A DNA stretch of 64,000 bases from Clitopilus passeckerianus (Eukaryota; Basidiomycota; Agaricomycetes; Agaricales; Entolomataceae), in the NCBI GenBank assembly GCA_944990035.1, contig CALYLX010000046.1, forward strand, positions 42,372 through 106,371. Reading direction: 5' to 3'. Positions within the stretch are counted from its first letter, which is position 1. Each line of letters starts with the position of its first letter. Shown piece after piece: positions 35,886 through 47,115 of this stretch. The position numbers and the translations under genes are program-made. A model generated the notes under the pieces. That model did not search any database, was not told the origin of the DNA, and saw only the letters and a program-made list of their open reading frames with translations.

Positions 35886-37500
35886 TCAACCCAAACCCCA
35901 AATACCAGCCTTTCGTACGCCATCCACAAGTGCATCGACATTTCCAAGCATCGTTCCCAGTAACTGCTTCTTCTCTTCAGTCGTTCGGATCTTCATGTCG
36001 GGATGACTTTGAACCTCCTTTCTGGTTGGTTTTGCCGGGGTGTCTTCTAGATCTCGACTAATTGAGGGAGATCCCCTACTAGGATGTCCCAGGAAACGAC
36101 AGTCGTCTTCAGAACCGGTTTCATAGAGCTTCGAGATGCTTTTGTTAGGGGCATGCCTTGATCCAGACGGTATAACTGGTCGGGGAGGCGTCGAAACCTT
36201 CTTGGGGCTAAGAGGGACATAGTCCACTTCCTTACGAAGCATCATGAGGGAACGAGGTTGCAGGGGCTGAGGTATCTGTTTGGTAGACTTCCGTGGACTT
36301 GCGGGGGAGGTTTCATCGGACAGGACGAGTGAGATTCTCTTGTTTGGTGTGGAAGAAACGGACGTTGGGGCTGTGGATACAGATGCGAAGGAGCTTGAGG
36401 TTGAGTTGGATGATTGGGTGGAGTTTCCGGATGTTGAGCGTGAAGATGTTGATGTCGAGTTGATCGAAAAGTCCGAGGAGCCATATCTTGAGGATGGACG
36501 TAGAGGTCTGCTATTAATATAAGGCTTCGTGGGCTTTCTAGGAGTGGCAGGTTTTGTTGGAGTACTCGGTGCCGTAGGTGAAACTGGTATGTTCTCCTTT
36601 GCAAGTTTTGCGATATCGGGAGTTTGACTAGATGGCGTCTCATCTAGTAGATAAAAATACAGGAATTCAAGACATTTCATCCTAGCCTTCCGTCAGTATA
36701 TTCCTTGGGGGGACACGATGGATCCACGGCTTACCTGACTTCTCTGGGTGTTCCCGCTCTCTTCAGGATCTTGACAACTGACTGTATACCACTTGAGCGT
36801 TCGAATGCGCGGAGGGCATTCGGGGAGTCAACCAGAATACATAACAGTGTATCAAGAACAAAAGAGGAAAGAGGGGAGGAAGCGGAGTCCGAGGAGTCTG
36901 AGGGAGCGGGCAGGTGTCTTGAAGCTAGAAGAAGATCCAGCAGCACTTCAAGAGGATATCTTCGACCAAGATATGCTTTACTAGCGGCGTGTTTCATGGC
37001 GAGACCTTGCATCAAGAAGAGTGAAGCAGAAAGTTGATTTGACAGAACTGTTGCCTGTGCTTCCCTGCTTTCTGTAATCTGGTCAGCTCGAGGAATGGCT
37101 AAAACGGGAGCGTTTACTCACTGTCAGACGCTCCCTTAAGTATATGGCCCTCAAGTACAGGGATTGAGGCCTGGATCCAGCCGATGAGCCTAAGAGGAAC
37201 TATCGTCCGTTGAGGTTGGAATGTTTGCGCAGCAATAACACCACTTACTATTGCATTCAAAGGTATATTGCAAGGCCAACAGGTCTTCTGTCTCTTTTGT
37301 CGATTGGCCTGGTATGAGAGCTAGTGCGACGCTCCTCTCCAGTATTTTTAGTGCTTTGGTCTTGCAGTCCGCACTCGTCCTGGGAGAGGAAAGCTAGAAA
37401 ACACGAGGGGAGTTCAATTTCTCCTCCTAATTCGTTGGTCCAGCCTACTTACGTCGTCCAGTGCATCTTGCAGAGTATTCATGAGCTTTGAAGTCGACAT
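35886..37500 (-). CDS. SIN component Cdc14 (S. pombe type, not the phosphatase)
   Basis: Partner of the kinase Sid1 in the septation initiation network. The ATG at 37500 gives MSTSKLMNTLQDALDDL. Helical-repeat exons follow: LIGWIQASIPVLEGHIL, LSASLFLMQGLAMKHAA, LLDLLLASRHLPAPSDS, FVLDTLLCILVDSPNALRAF and SGIQSVVKILKRAGTPREVR. Next comes MKCLEFLYFYLLDETP, the strongest family signature. The rest is a Ser/Pro-rich tail with SP/TP sites and a conserved-looking end (EEKKQLLGTMLGNVDALVDG) closing at 35886. The name should not be confused with the CDC14 phosphatase, which has a Cys-x5-Arg site absent here. Confidence 0.88.
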
Positions 37501-37786
37501 CCTCAGCAATGTGGACGATGTCTTCGTCTCTCCTCGTGGTCAGGGTCCCGAAGTTGAACTTGCAACGATGCGATTTCGGTTAGCAACTTCAGGCCCATGC
37601 CGTTATGGGATCCAGCGTTTGGACGTGTTTGGCCACGACGCGGTCAGCGTTTTTGGACGTGGGAACACGTGATCGCTCGTTAACGTCGCTATGGCTTGGG
37701 GCGGACCGACAAGTCCGGTGCGGGGATACACTCAGCAACTTGAGCAATGCGTTCTCAGGCTATCTTTGTAGAAAACCAGCGTGAAC

Positions 37787-39060
37787 ATGGCACCAATCCG
37801 TACAGTTAGTCGAGGAATAACTGTTTTTTCCAATTATTAATTGTTTGTTATAGAACTGGACCCGCTTGATACGTTTCGTGGCAAAAGAAACTTCAAGAGT
37901 CCACTACGGAGAACCTGTTGACTCAAGCCAGGATGGTATGGCTTCCACCCTCACGTTATTCGCATGCTAACATGCCCAAAGTTGGACTAGCTGCTCATGA
38001 GGGTAAAGAGATTAAAGCATACGAAATCTCTGGCTCTCCCTTAGATGCTGGAGCGCAGGTCACCTCGAGCATTCTGACGGTCCAGACCTTGCTCACACCC
38101 CTTGCAAACGAAGACGTTAAGATTGTTCGTTGCCTTGGGCTAAACTACTCTGACCATGCTGTATGTATGCCACGACCATCACCTTCACGTTTTCGCCGTC
38201 AATTATCCGCTCACCTGATCTTCCCTAGGCTGAAGCAAACATGACCCAGCCTGCGTATGTTCCCCCAAACGTCTGACCTTCTAATCATTGAGTTCCCGGC
38301 CTAGTTTCCCCATCCTCTTCTACAAGCCACTGTCGTCTCTTATTGGACCTTTGGCTACAGTTGTGATTCCTAAAGTCGCTCAGCCACCTCAAGAACACCT
38401 ACCTGACTATGAGGTCGAGCTTGTGATCGTCATTGGCAAGGCAGCAAAGAACGTATCCCAAGCTGATGCTTTGGACTACGTTCTAGGCTACACAGGAGCA
38501 AATGATGTATGCTTTATCCTGATTTTTTTGTAGTTTTCTAATAATAACCTCCCTCAGGTATCTTTCCGGAAACATCAGTTGGCTGTCTCTCAATGGGGAT
38601 TCTCCAAAGGATTTGGTTTGTTCTCCTTGTAGCTGCATGACCGTTTATTAAACCCTTTGAATGTAGACAACACAAATCCTCTTGGACCTTGCCTCGTATC
38701 GTCTACTGCTATTCCTGACCCCCAAAGGATAAACCTCAAGACTGTCGTGAACGGCCAGGTTCTTCAGGATGGAACAACAGCGTACGTTTCTACCTCTTCT
38801 CATTGACTTTCGTTTCTCACACTTTCTACAGAGATCAAATCTTCAACGTTCGAGAAACAATCGCCTTCTTGTCCCAAGGCACGACACTTGAACCTGGATC
38901 AATCATCCTCACTGGAACACCTAAAGGCGTTGGCTTTGTGAGAAAACCAGCTGTCTATCTCAAAGACGGGGACAAGATGTCGGTCTGGCTTGGGAACGGC
39001 ATCGGCACATTGGTCAACGATGTCAAGGAGGAACGGTCATCAGTCAAAGCTAAGCTGTAA
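37787..39060 (+). CDS. fumarylacetoacetate hydrolase (FAH) family protein
   Basis: FAH-fold metal-dependent hydrolase or decarboxylase, acylpyruvase/FAHD type. The ATG at 37787 with a six-codon first exon (MAPIRT) splices to NWTRLIRFVAKETSRVHYGE. Motifs: CLGLNYSDHA, FPILFYKPLSSLIGP, the metal-binding YEVELVIVIGKAAKNV, YTGANDVSFRKHQLAVSQWG, GPCLVSSTAIPDPQ and IILTGTPKGVGFVRKP, ending VKAKL at 39060. Many small exons. Substrate not deducible: possibly acylpyruvates, oxaloacetate or fumarylpyruvate. Confidence 0.9.
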
Positions 39061-39362
39061 CACATGTACAACCTCAATGTACGTTCTTTTCAAATACAAG
39101 ATTTCAATTGAATATGTCAACGGATAAACTATACACCGAAATGGCATTGTGGACCATCTCATTTCTCACTGGGAAACAGCACTTGTCACTGGCACTTGGT
39201 GTCAATGCCCTATCATGCTCTGGCTTACCTTGGTTTCTGCCACTCCAACACAGAGTATTCAGGGGCCTCGAGATCAGATATGCATACCCTGTAGCGATAA
39301 AAGGTCCAATAATTCTCTGCTTTTCCTCTCATTAATCTGCCCTTCCTTCGTCCAGTCCTACC

Positions 39363-39626
39363 ATGCTTCTCAGATCATTTGTATCTCTCCTTGCTGCTTC
39401 TTTTGTACCTCAAGTCATCGCAGTCGTAGGCGAAGGTGGCATCTGCAAATATTCCAAGGCAGCCTCTGGGCCTCTTCTGTCAATAGTGAGTGTTGAGTGA
39501 ATGTCAGTATCAAAGTACAGGACTAACCGGGAAGTGGGTGTTTAGACTTGTGCAAGCGGCCTGCAGTGTTGCTCTGTCTCTTTTGAAGGAGATACTAGGG
39601 GTGATTATGGATTTGGATATTTGTGA
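39363..39626 (+). CDS. candidate small secreted cysteine-containing protein (67 aa)
   Basis: Hypothetical two-exon gene: 39363-39485, a 60-nt GT-AG intron (39486-39545), then 39546-39626. It would encode 67 residues. The N-terminus is a textbook signal peptide (MLLRSFVSLLAASFVPQVIA) and the mature part has four cysteines, one CC pair preceded by C-x5 (TCASGLQCC). The C-x5-CC spacing recalls the first half of class I hydrophobins, but the remaining cysteines are missing, so it is either a distinct small secreted protein or a truncated relic. No homologue can be checked here. Confidence 0.4.
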
Positions 39627-40038
39627 GTCAAACCATTCCACGGCCTTAAAGCAGTCGCTGACGAACTCCTGGAAGATGCCTTACCGCGTGTCCTTGAAAG
39701 TCTACCAAAGTGAGAGACATTTGCTTGCATGATGCTTCAGATGAACGCGTCCTCAAGGAGTCCAAACTAGAAAATGGCCACGAATTACAGGACTTCAAAA
39801 ATATACTGATCTGTAGATCTAGGCGCACCCGCATACTATGTAGTAGTAGTACATCCCTTCATATCATCTACAAATAATATATATATCAAAACTTTTGAAA
39901 CTGTGAAATGTTCACGAGGAAACCTGCAAACAAGCGACAAAACTGGACACGAACTGTCACATGGCGGAGATCCTGTGATCATATAACGCCCAATGGTTTG
40001 CCGTTGGGATGAAGGGGAGGACGATTGTAGACGTCGAG
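39627..40038. other. intergenic region, no gene recognised
   Basis: About 400 bp between the candidate small secreted gene and the F-box gene 3' end. AT-rich with short AT repeats near 39875. No gene seen. Confidence 0.45.
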
Positions 40039-41470
40039 CTACGCTACGTACTGACGCCAAACGCGCACAGGCAGCACTGAAAACTTGACTCCGTAATCAG
40101 TGCAGAAACGGTAGCGTAACATGCTTGTCAGGCCGATCCTCCACCGGGAATGGCAGATTACGTTCACCTCTCTTAGGGGAGTGAGATTAGCGAAGCCTGA
40201 ACGTTTGAAGCGGGAGTCCAGGATATCAACTAGTTGATCCACCCAGAGTTTGCTGTGACACGATAGAACCTGGAGTCCCGGAAAGTACTCCAAAGACAAG
40301 ATTTGACGCATCGTCGAAGTATCGAGGAGGTCCTCGGTATCTATCGCCTCAATCGCGGGGGCTACCTTCGAAATTGCATCAAGGAAGCCAGGATTCATAT
40401 TAGAGTGCGTCGTGTCGGTATCTCCTATTATTCTGGAGAATTCGGCCGTCTTCAAGTGCTTTAAAGGAGATCGCGAGCGGCGAAGTACTCCTATAACGCT
40501 ACCTTCGGAGGATTTGAAGGGTCCCCTATGCAAAATCTCCAACTTTTCAAGGGAAGGGAGATGTAACAAGTCGAGAAGCTCGGGGGAGGTGCCACGCAGG
40601 CACAGCGACTGTAAATGTGGCATAGTCTTAATATCCCTGTACTCGTCCAGGCCAAAACCCAATTGGAGTGTGCAATCGACCAAATTGTTGCATCTCCAAA
40701 CCAATTCGAGGGGGGTCAAGGTCACCATACAGCCCAGGGTCGCGGTCTTCGTCGCTGAGGTTCAAGACTTGTAACTGTGTCCAAGGGATATGCAAGCGCG
40801 CAATTCTGCTGAGAAGCATAGGAGTGTTGGCAGCAAGAGAAGTTAGAGATCCAAACATCTCAGGGATTGCAATCGGTTCTGGCGCCATTCCATCTTCCCA
40901 TTCCGAACCGCCATGGATTGACCTTCCATGACAATTAACCTTCAGGGCTTGGAGAGGGGGTGAGACTTTTGGTAAGATCTTGAGAAGATCTGTTAGGATA
41001 TGCGGAGATTCGCACACAACCTCTAAGCCCGTTAGACGTGGTAAAAGTGGCCATGGAAGGAAGAATTGCATGGCATTGCAAATAGCAGGGTGGGTAGAAC
41101 GACCGTAAGTGCACTCATTCCTGAGCAAGGCAACGTGAACCGAGGAGTTCTGAGACGGGAGGACCAGTTCTGCGAGGCGCTGCGCCCTTTCAAGCCATTG
41201 GCGATCGGGGTCCTCTGGCAACTCGAAAGCAATCTGGTAGTGATCCCGATGATGGCTCATTACCACCTGCCTCCATAACGAAGAGGCTTCGCGTAGAATC
41301 CATGGTGTGTACCCTGAACGGGTAAAAGATGGGATGGAAATGGTATTTGTTGGCTCTTGAGATATGACGAAGGTCAAGATGCGGTCGAGGATCTCGGGAA
41401 AGAGATGTTGAGCCGGCGGTGGGTTTGATTTCACCGTGCTCGTCGTTTCCTCAGCGCCCGAGGACGACAT
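40039..41470 (-). CDS. F-box/LRR-type protein with a single-base frameshift
   Basis: The ATG at 41470 (MSSSGAEETTSTV) starts an F-box-like region (LFPEILDRILTFVIS, then WILREASSLWRQVVMSHHRD) and a Leu-rich array that stays open to about 40628. A second frame (to the stop at 40039) carries the natural continuation (LELVWRCNNLVDCTLQLGFG, MPHLQSLCLRGTSPELLDLL). The frames meet at a six-base homopolymer: G on the plus strand, 40710-40715, C in the sense strand. Removing one base would join them without loss, so there is either an assembly error or a real disabling insertion. Fourth F-box gene of the window. SCF receptor role inferred. Confidence 0.65.
40710..40715 (-). other. homopolymer frameshift site in the F-box gene
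   Basis: Run of six identical bases (sense CCCCCC) where the reading frame must change by one base for the LRR region to continue. Homopolymers are frequent sites of sequencing and replication slips. Confidence 0.65.
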
Positions 41471-41696
41471 AGTGGCCGGGAACAAAGATGTTTAGGCGCC
41501 CAAAGATAAGATAACCACGTGGGAGGTGTTGAATGATTGGAGCCGTGTTGGTCCTTCTTTCCAATTGCACGCGTCTCCCGGCTTCACAAGTACTTCAAAG
41601 CCGGAAATGCGTTCCCCAATATATCTGCGTCTTGCTCCCGTACTTGCTGCAAGAAAGTCACCTTTACTTACCCCTAAAATCGCGATATTCGTCCGA

Positions 41697-43902
41697 ATGG
41701 CCAGTTCTCAGGCTTCAGTGGTATGTTGTGGGCTTGCTTACATGACGTACATTGCTTGAACTGAGCATTGCATTATAGTTTGGGCTCAAAGACCCTTCCT
41801 TGGTGAAATTCCAAGGTTTTATCGACGGTAAATGGGTCGACGCAGCCAATGGAGAGACCATATCGGTTTCAAGTAGGTGCTGCTAAAGGCCCCAACTGAC
41901 ATCCTCGACTGACCCCGGGTCCTAAAACTAGATCCTGCAACTCGTGAAGAACTTGGAAAGGTTCCAGACATGGGTCTCGAAGAAACAAAGCAGGCCATAG
42001 ATGCTGCATCTAAAGCATTTCCTGAATGGAGTAGAACTACAGCCAAGGTATGTTCCCGCTCGCCCATACTGCTTTGGCCTCCTTCATAGTACCTTACAGC
42101 ACCGACACGACGTCCTCATGAAATTTTATAACCTCATGCAAGAGCATCATGAAGATCTCAGTCGGATTATCGTGAGCCCAACCCAAAGTCCACAACTATG
42201 AGCATAGAATGACGAAACTGGTTTACTTATAGACTCTGGAGAACGGCAAGCCATTGGCAGAAGCAAAGGTACCAATTCAATTGGCACATGATGACGGCAG
42301 GTTCTGATCACACCTTTTGGTTTAGGGAGAAAATACCTATAGCTCCTCCTTCCTCGAGGTACGTCCGGTCTTGTTTCTATATTGGCGACCATTACTCACA
42401 AACTCACAATTGTTCATCTGCAGTGGTATGGTATGTCTGCTGCTTCAAATCCGACTGAAGTCCTCTTCTCACACCTCTATAGCTGAAGAAGCTGTCCGTA
42501 CCTATGGTGGTGAGTACATGGGCCAAATCTTCACTTTCCCGCCGTGAGCTCAAACCTTGGTAGAACATATCCCTTGCCCTCTCCCCGGTTCCCGTAATGT
42601 CGTCATCAAGCAACCTATTGGTCAGTGTGACTCTTGAGATGGCGAACTGAGCTAACCGTGACAATTGCAGGTGTCGTGTAAGCTGACTCTGGCTCGGCAT
42701 CTCAAACAGAGGCTGATATCACAAATAGTTCTATCCTTACACCATGGAACTTCCCTTCTGCTATGATCACACGGAAACTAGGGGCTGCTCTCGCTGCTGG
42801 CTGCACAGCTGTCATCAAGCCCCCACCAGAGACTCCCTTCTCAGCTCTCGCACTGGCAGAGGTGAACTTCTCTTGAGTTAGGTCCACGTGAATTTGTTTT
42901 AATAGAAGCTTACATCGCAGCTGGGTCAACGAGCAGGCATCCCTGATGGAGTCATCAATATTATTCCCACTCAGAAGAATGTCATGGAAGTTGGGAAGGA
43001 GATGTGCGAGAGCAAGACTGTTCGTAAGGTCACATTCACCGGCTCTACTCCTGTCGCAAAACACCTTTACAAGATGGCCGCCTCCACTCTTAAGAAGTAC
43101 AGGTCTTTTATCTTCCTGGGAAAGGTCCGACTTCTAACGACCATTATACAGAGTGTCACTTGAAGCAGGAGGAAATGCACCCTTCATTGTCTTCGATGAT
43201 GCCAATATGGACGAAGCCGTTGCTGCTGCTGTCATGTGCAAGTTCCGTGGCTCTGGACAGACTTGCATCTGCGCAAACAGGATCTACGTCCAATCGGGTG
43301 TCTACGCTGAGTTTGCATCCCGCCTTGCCGAGAAGGTTGCAGCCTTCAAGGTTGGCAATGGTCTCGAAGAGGGAACGTGAGTAGCCCCACCTCTTTTTAT
43401 GTATATTTGTGCTTATCCCCTCTGAAGGACACATGGACCTCTAATCCATGACAAAGCTATTGAAAAGGTTACTCGTCACATTGACGACGCTATCGCCAAA
43501 GGTGCACAAGTCCTGGTTGGCGGCAAGAGCATCCTAGGCACATCCTTCTTCATGCCCACCGTCCTCAGCGACGTCCCCGCCGACGCCGAGCTCACGACCG
43601 AAGAAACCTTTGGTCCCCTCGCTGCCCTTGTCAAGTTTGAAACTGAAGAGGAGGTCATCAAGCTTGCAAACAACGCTGATGTTGGGCTTGCTGGGTACTT
43701 CTTCTCGAGAGATGTTGGCCGTGTTTGGAGGGTTGCGGAGAAGCTTGAGGTGGGTATGGTTGGCGCCAACACGGGTGCACTGAGTCAGGCTGTTATTCCG
43801 TTCGGTGGGGTCAAGGAGAGCGGGCTTGGAAGGGAGGGTGGACATGGTATTACTGAGTATATGAACGATAAGTTGATTGTCTTTGGCGGGCTTGGCGTTT
43901 GA
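41697..43902 (+). CDS. succinate-semialdehyde dehydrogenase (GABA shunt)
   Basis: NAD(P)-dependent aldehyde dehydrogenase converting succinate semialdehyde to succinate. The ATG at 41697 (MASSQASV) splices to [20 protein letters not shown]. The body shows [69 protein letters not shown], catalytic Glu in [14 protein letters not shown], catalytic Cys in [24 protein letters not shown] and the end [20 protein letters not shown]. The C-x-C around the active Cys is the redox-switch layout known from SSADH. At least ten introns, including two flanking 7-nt microexons. Small compared with yeast Uga2 only because it lacks extensions. Confidence 0.93.
42424..42430 (+). other. 7-nt microexon in the SSADH gene
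   Basis: TGGTATG, flanked by CAG before and GTATGT after. It is needed to read EWYAEEAV across introns 42359-42423 and 42431-42482. Confidence 0.8.
42671..42677 (+). other. second 7-nt microexon in the SSADH gene
   Basis: GTGTCGT, flanked by CAG before and GTAAGC after. It completes [13 protein letters not shown] between introns 42621-42670 and 42678-42728. Confidence 0.8.
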
Positions 43903-44036
43903 TTCTTTGGTGTTTGGAAAAAATGTATATGTGTACAATATGTATTCTCATTAGGTGTCTTGAAACAAATTAACTCAAGTCATGAATCCGAATGAGATGC
44001 AAGGTACATGTGCAGGTGTACAGGTTCCTCCCCCTC

Positions 44037-45344
44037 TTACTTCCGACCTCGCCCAGTTTTCTTCGCGTCTGGCGCGTCGAGGAATCCTCCAACATCAAGA
44101 GCGTTGCGAGCTGCTTGGTTGATGTGCTTGAACCGATCTGGGCCAAGATGAATTCCTCCGAAATACCGTGTCACGACAACCAGTACATTGTTGACCTCCT
44201 GTGAATCAAATAAATCATCAAAACCCTGGAAAGGTGAGAGGAGCTGAGCGCACCAGTATCTGGAGTAGATGGGCCAGTCGACCGCCAGCAGCCGTCTCCC
44301 CGTCATCGTCGTTGTCCTGATGCAAAACCGCATCCACTTGACATCGCCATGCGTTGATGATTGGGTGGGCTGCTTTAGCTATCCGTCTGTCGGACATGAG
44401 ATGTGATAGAATCAATGGAACCTGAATGGCATTTTAAGTTCCGGAAATGTCGTATCTGCTGTGGAGAGAAAACGTACCTGGGAAGGATGTGAAATATAAC
44501 AAGCACGGCCGATGAAGGAGCTCTTTCGGTCTGTAATAGGCTCTGCAACAAACAACTTGACACCGTCTGGTAGATCTTTGAGTGCATTTACATCTGCACC
44601 TGACTCGGGCTGATACGTATTTCGCGGGTTCTCTTGAAGAGGGGTATTTTGTCCACTGGTCTGAAGGCGATGTTCTTTCGCGTCCTCTCGTAAAAGTTCG
44701 CCTGCTTTTTCAGCGCTGAGATGATCCTCGTACCAGGCGGTACAACGATCGGTGACACTTTGTAGTCCATCAAAGACACAGACAGAGTCTGGGCTGAATT
44801 CAACACCGTTTACGGAGATGAAAGTCCGCAGGACAGACCCGAAGAGATTTGAATCGGCACCAAAGGCTCCTATATACCGAGATAGAAGTTGCAGTTGAGG
44901 GGGTGAAGCGGAAGGGTAACTTGGTGGCAAAGATACCAAGACACGTATTGATATGGCTTCATGAGGAGATGGCAGGCTAAATTGATTCTTGAAGAAAAAG
45001 CAAGGTAGAGAAGCAAGAAAAACCAACCTGACTTCGACTTCATATCTGATAGATTCTGTATCATGTTCATTCCTGCCACGAGGCAGCTTTGTCCCCTGTT
45101 CACTTGGGGGATGCCATAGCCGGATTGCATTATCGCCATAGATTGACTGGAGCACTATTTCCGACGAAGTATTCTGCTGAGATTTTTCCTGGCTTTATAG
45201 CAGCACATGGACAACCACACCTGCTATCTCTGAGACCACAGGTTCCTTTTCAAGCTGCATTGACAGCCCAGATATGAAGTTTGCCAACTCTCCTTGATAA
45301 TCATGGTCGGCGTTGAGCTGAGAGGATGAGGGAGAGGACGACAT
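44037..45344 (-). CDS. YIH1: YIH1/IMPACT family protein
   Basis: Binds Gcn1 and thereby dampens Gcn2 kinase activation in amino-acid starvation. The ATG at 45344 (MSSSPSSSQLN) leads an RWD-type domain (LQSIYGDNAIRLWHPP, ISIRVLVSLPPSYPSASPPQ) with YI landmarks. A helical linker follows (CTAWYEDHLSAEKAGELLRE). The C-terminal Impact/UPF0029 domain reads DRKSSFIGRACYISHPSQ, then AHPIINAWRCQ, NNVLVVVTRYFGGIHLGPDR and FKHINQAARNAL, ending GRK at 44037. Longer than yeast Yih1, mostly through the linker. It shares a 74-bp intergenic space with ATG29 on the opposite strand. Confidence 0.92.
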
Positions 45345-45418
45345 GCGGAACTCCGGGCCGGTGCTGAAATCGCCAAATGAAGTCACACCAAGCTGTTGTT
45401 AGTCACACACTCTCCTCC
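45345..45418. promoter_or_regulatory. 74-bp bidirectional gap between YIH1 and ATG29 start codons
   Basis: The two ATGs (45344 minus, 45419 plus) face away from each other with only 74 bp between them. The 5' UTRs must be very short, overlap, or extend into the neighbouring coding region, so control is probably shared. Confidence 0.7.
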
Positions 45419-46824
45419 ATGGCTGCCAATCCCAACGTCCGTGTCGTGGTCAGGCTGCCATGGGACAGGCCTGACAATGCACCTCCTGATCCACCACGAG
45501 TATGTTGTCTTACAGGAAACGTGCAAGTTGAATGGACTGACCCCCATTGTTAGATTGAATGGAACCAAGAGAAGGCGGATATATTATGGAGAGTCATAGA
45601 GAAATCCAGGTCTAGTGATAGCGCAGGTCCAGATTGTGAGTAGAAGAAATTAATGGAATCTCGTGTCTACATGTTGTGTTGAATGAAGGACAGGGAAAGG
45701 ACTTGCCGCACACCTAGAGGTTCCTCTCCCATACTTGCTGTATCGGGTCAATGCCCGCTTCCAAGAAGACATTCGTGGTTTGAGAGACTTGCAAGGCGCT
45801 TTAAGCCATCAAAGTACCCAACCGCCTATGACAGATGCCCAGAAGTGGCCAAGCAAACCTGCCCCGATAGACCGCAGTTCGAGCCGGCTCCCAGGCAGCT
45901 CTTCACTGACGGCGTCCGGGCGCCTGTCAAACCCTCTTGACGTACGAGCTCGCTTGAACTCAATCGGAAACCGTGCAAGCCCATTGCGTCCTACCATTTC
46001 GTCGTCAACGCTCACCATCCAAGGAAATGGTGTACAAAGAAGAACCTTTGAACCCCTCCGACCGACCTCTCCGTCTTCCTCTGAAGGCACTGACTCTGAC
46101 GAGGAGCTAGCAAGGAAAGAAGAGGATGCTGAACGTGATGCTGAAGAGCAGGAGACCCTAGAACGGAAACTGCAACAACTACAAAACATAATAACAAGCG
46201 ATGCCTTGGGACTTGTGCGGACGGGACTACCCAGGAGCTTCAACAAAGGCAAGGAGCCAGCCCGTGGAAGGGCGGAACCCGACTCTCCCCTTTCTCCTGC
46301 AGACAGCTATCGTCGAGATGCGCTCTCAAATAGTACAAGCAGGAGTACCAGCCAGAGTGTATCAAGCGTCAACTCTCCTCAAGGTTCAATACCTGACATC
46401 CCTTCACCCCCAACAGAGCCATCGGCTCAACAGGCTCGACTACAACGACGTTTTTCACTTGGGAAGTCGACAAGTCCGCCTACACTGTCACCTCGTAGTG
46501 CTCTAGGCCAGCGATATCGGCCGCTAGTTGATAGAGCCGCAAGTGAACGGAGCAGTAGCCATGGGTCCGAGGCCTCGAGTTTCAGCGACCTTAGCGGTCA
46601 GTGTTCTGGTACATTATCGCCTGTTATCTTTGTTTCTAACTGCGGCTTCCCGTCCAGATGCAAGCTTGTCAGCGTCCGCTCTTGAAAGCGCTCTTATGTC
46701 GAATATCAAAGGGACAAGTTCACGATTGTTAGTCGCTTGGTTTTCTTCCTGCATTCAGTTTCTGATATGCCTCGTTGATAGCTCCCAGTTCGGCAGGAGT
46801 CGAACGGTGAACCGCAACAACTGA
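45419..46824 (+). CDS. ATG29: autophagy-related protein 29
   Basis: Scaffold subunit (with Atg17 and Atg31 in yeast) of the pre-autophagosomal structure. The first exon from the ATG at 45419 encodes VRVVVRLPWDRPDNAPPDPP. The next reads IEWNQEKADILWRVIEKSRS, then GLAAHLEVPLPYLLYRVNAR and FQEDIRGLRDLQGAL. This is the conserved Atg29 N-terminal domain (W-x-K/E-x-x-ILW plus the LPYLL helix). The rest is long, Ser/Pro-rich and acidic (SSSEGTDSDEELARKEEDAE) with a possible coiled coil (TLERKLQQLQNII). It ends TVNRNN at 46824. Spliced from about five exons. Only the N-terminal 90 residues identify it. Confidence 0.85.
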
Positions 46825-46870
46825 TTCAAATCTACCGATTTTGGCTTTGTATTGATAATATTATGACATG

Positions 46871-46887
46871 ACGCGTCGAGGACGCGT
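46871..46887 (+). promoter_or_regulatory. paired ACGCGT (MCB-like) boxes upstream of DDI1
   Basis: ACGCGT at 46871-46876 and 46882-46887 between the ATG29 stop and the DDI1 start (about 230 bp upstream). Candidate MBF-type elements. Confidence 0.55.
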
Positions 46888-47115
46888 AATATACCTTAGA
46901 AACTAGGCTTGTCAACTTTCTAGCACTTTCTCTTCTGCGCAGGCGATGTATATCAACAGTCTTTGTATAAATACCAACTTTGTCGCTCGGCCTTTGAGCT
47001 GTGCCACCCTCGTGATCCGACGACCAGGTCTTTCGAGGTAGCGATCAGTCCAAACAGCTTTCTTACTTGGCGACAGCCACCCGCTCAAACCACACGATAA
47101 CGATACGATAACGAC

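Noticed and set aside
35886..37500. CDC14 dual-specificity phosphatase
   Set aside because: There is no Cys-x5-Arg signature; the motifs are those of the SIN protein that shares the name.
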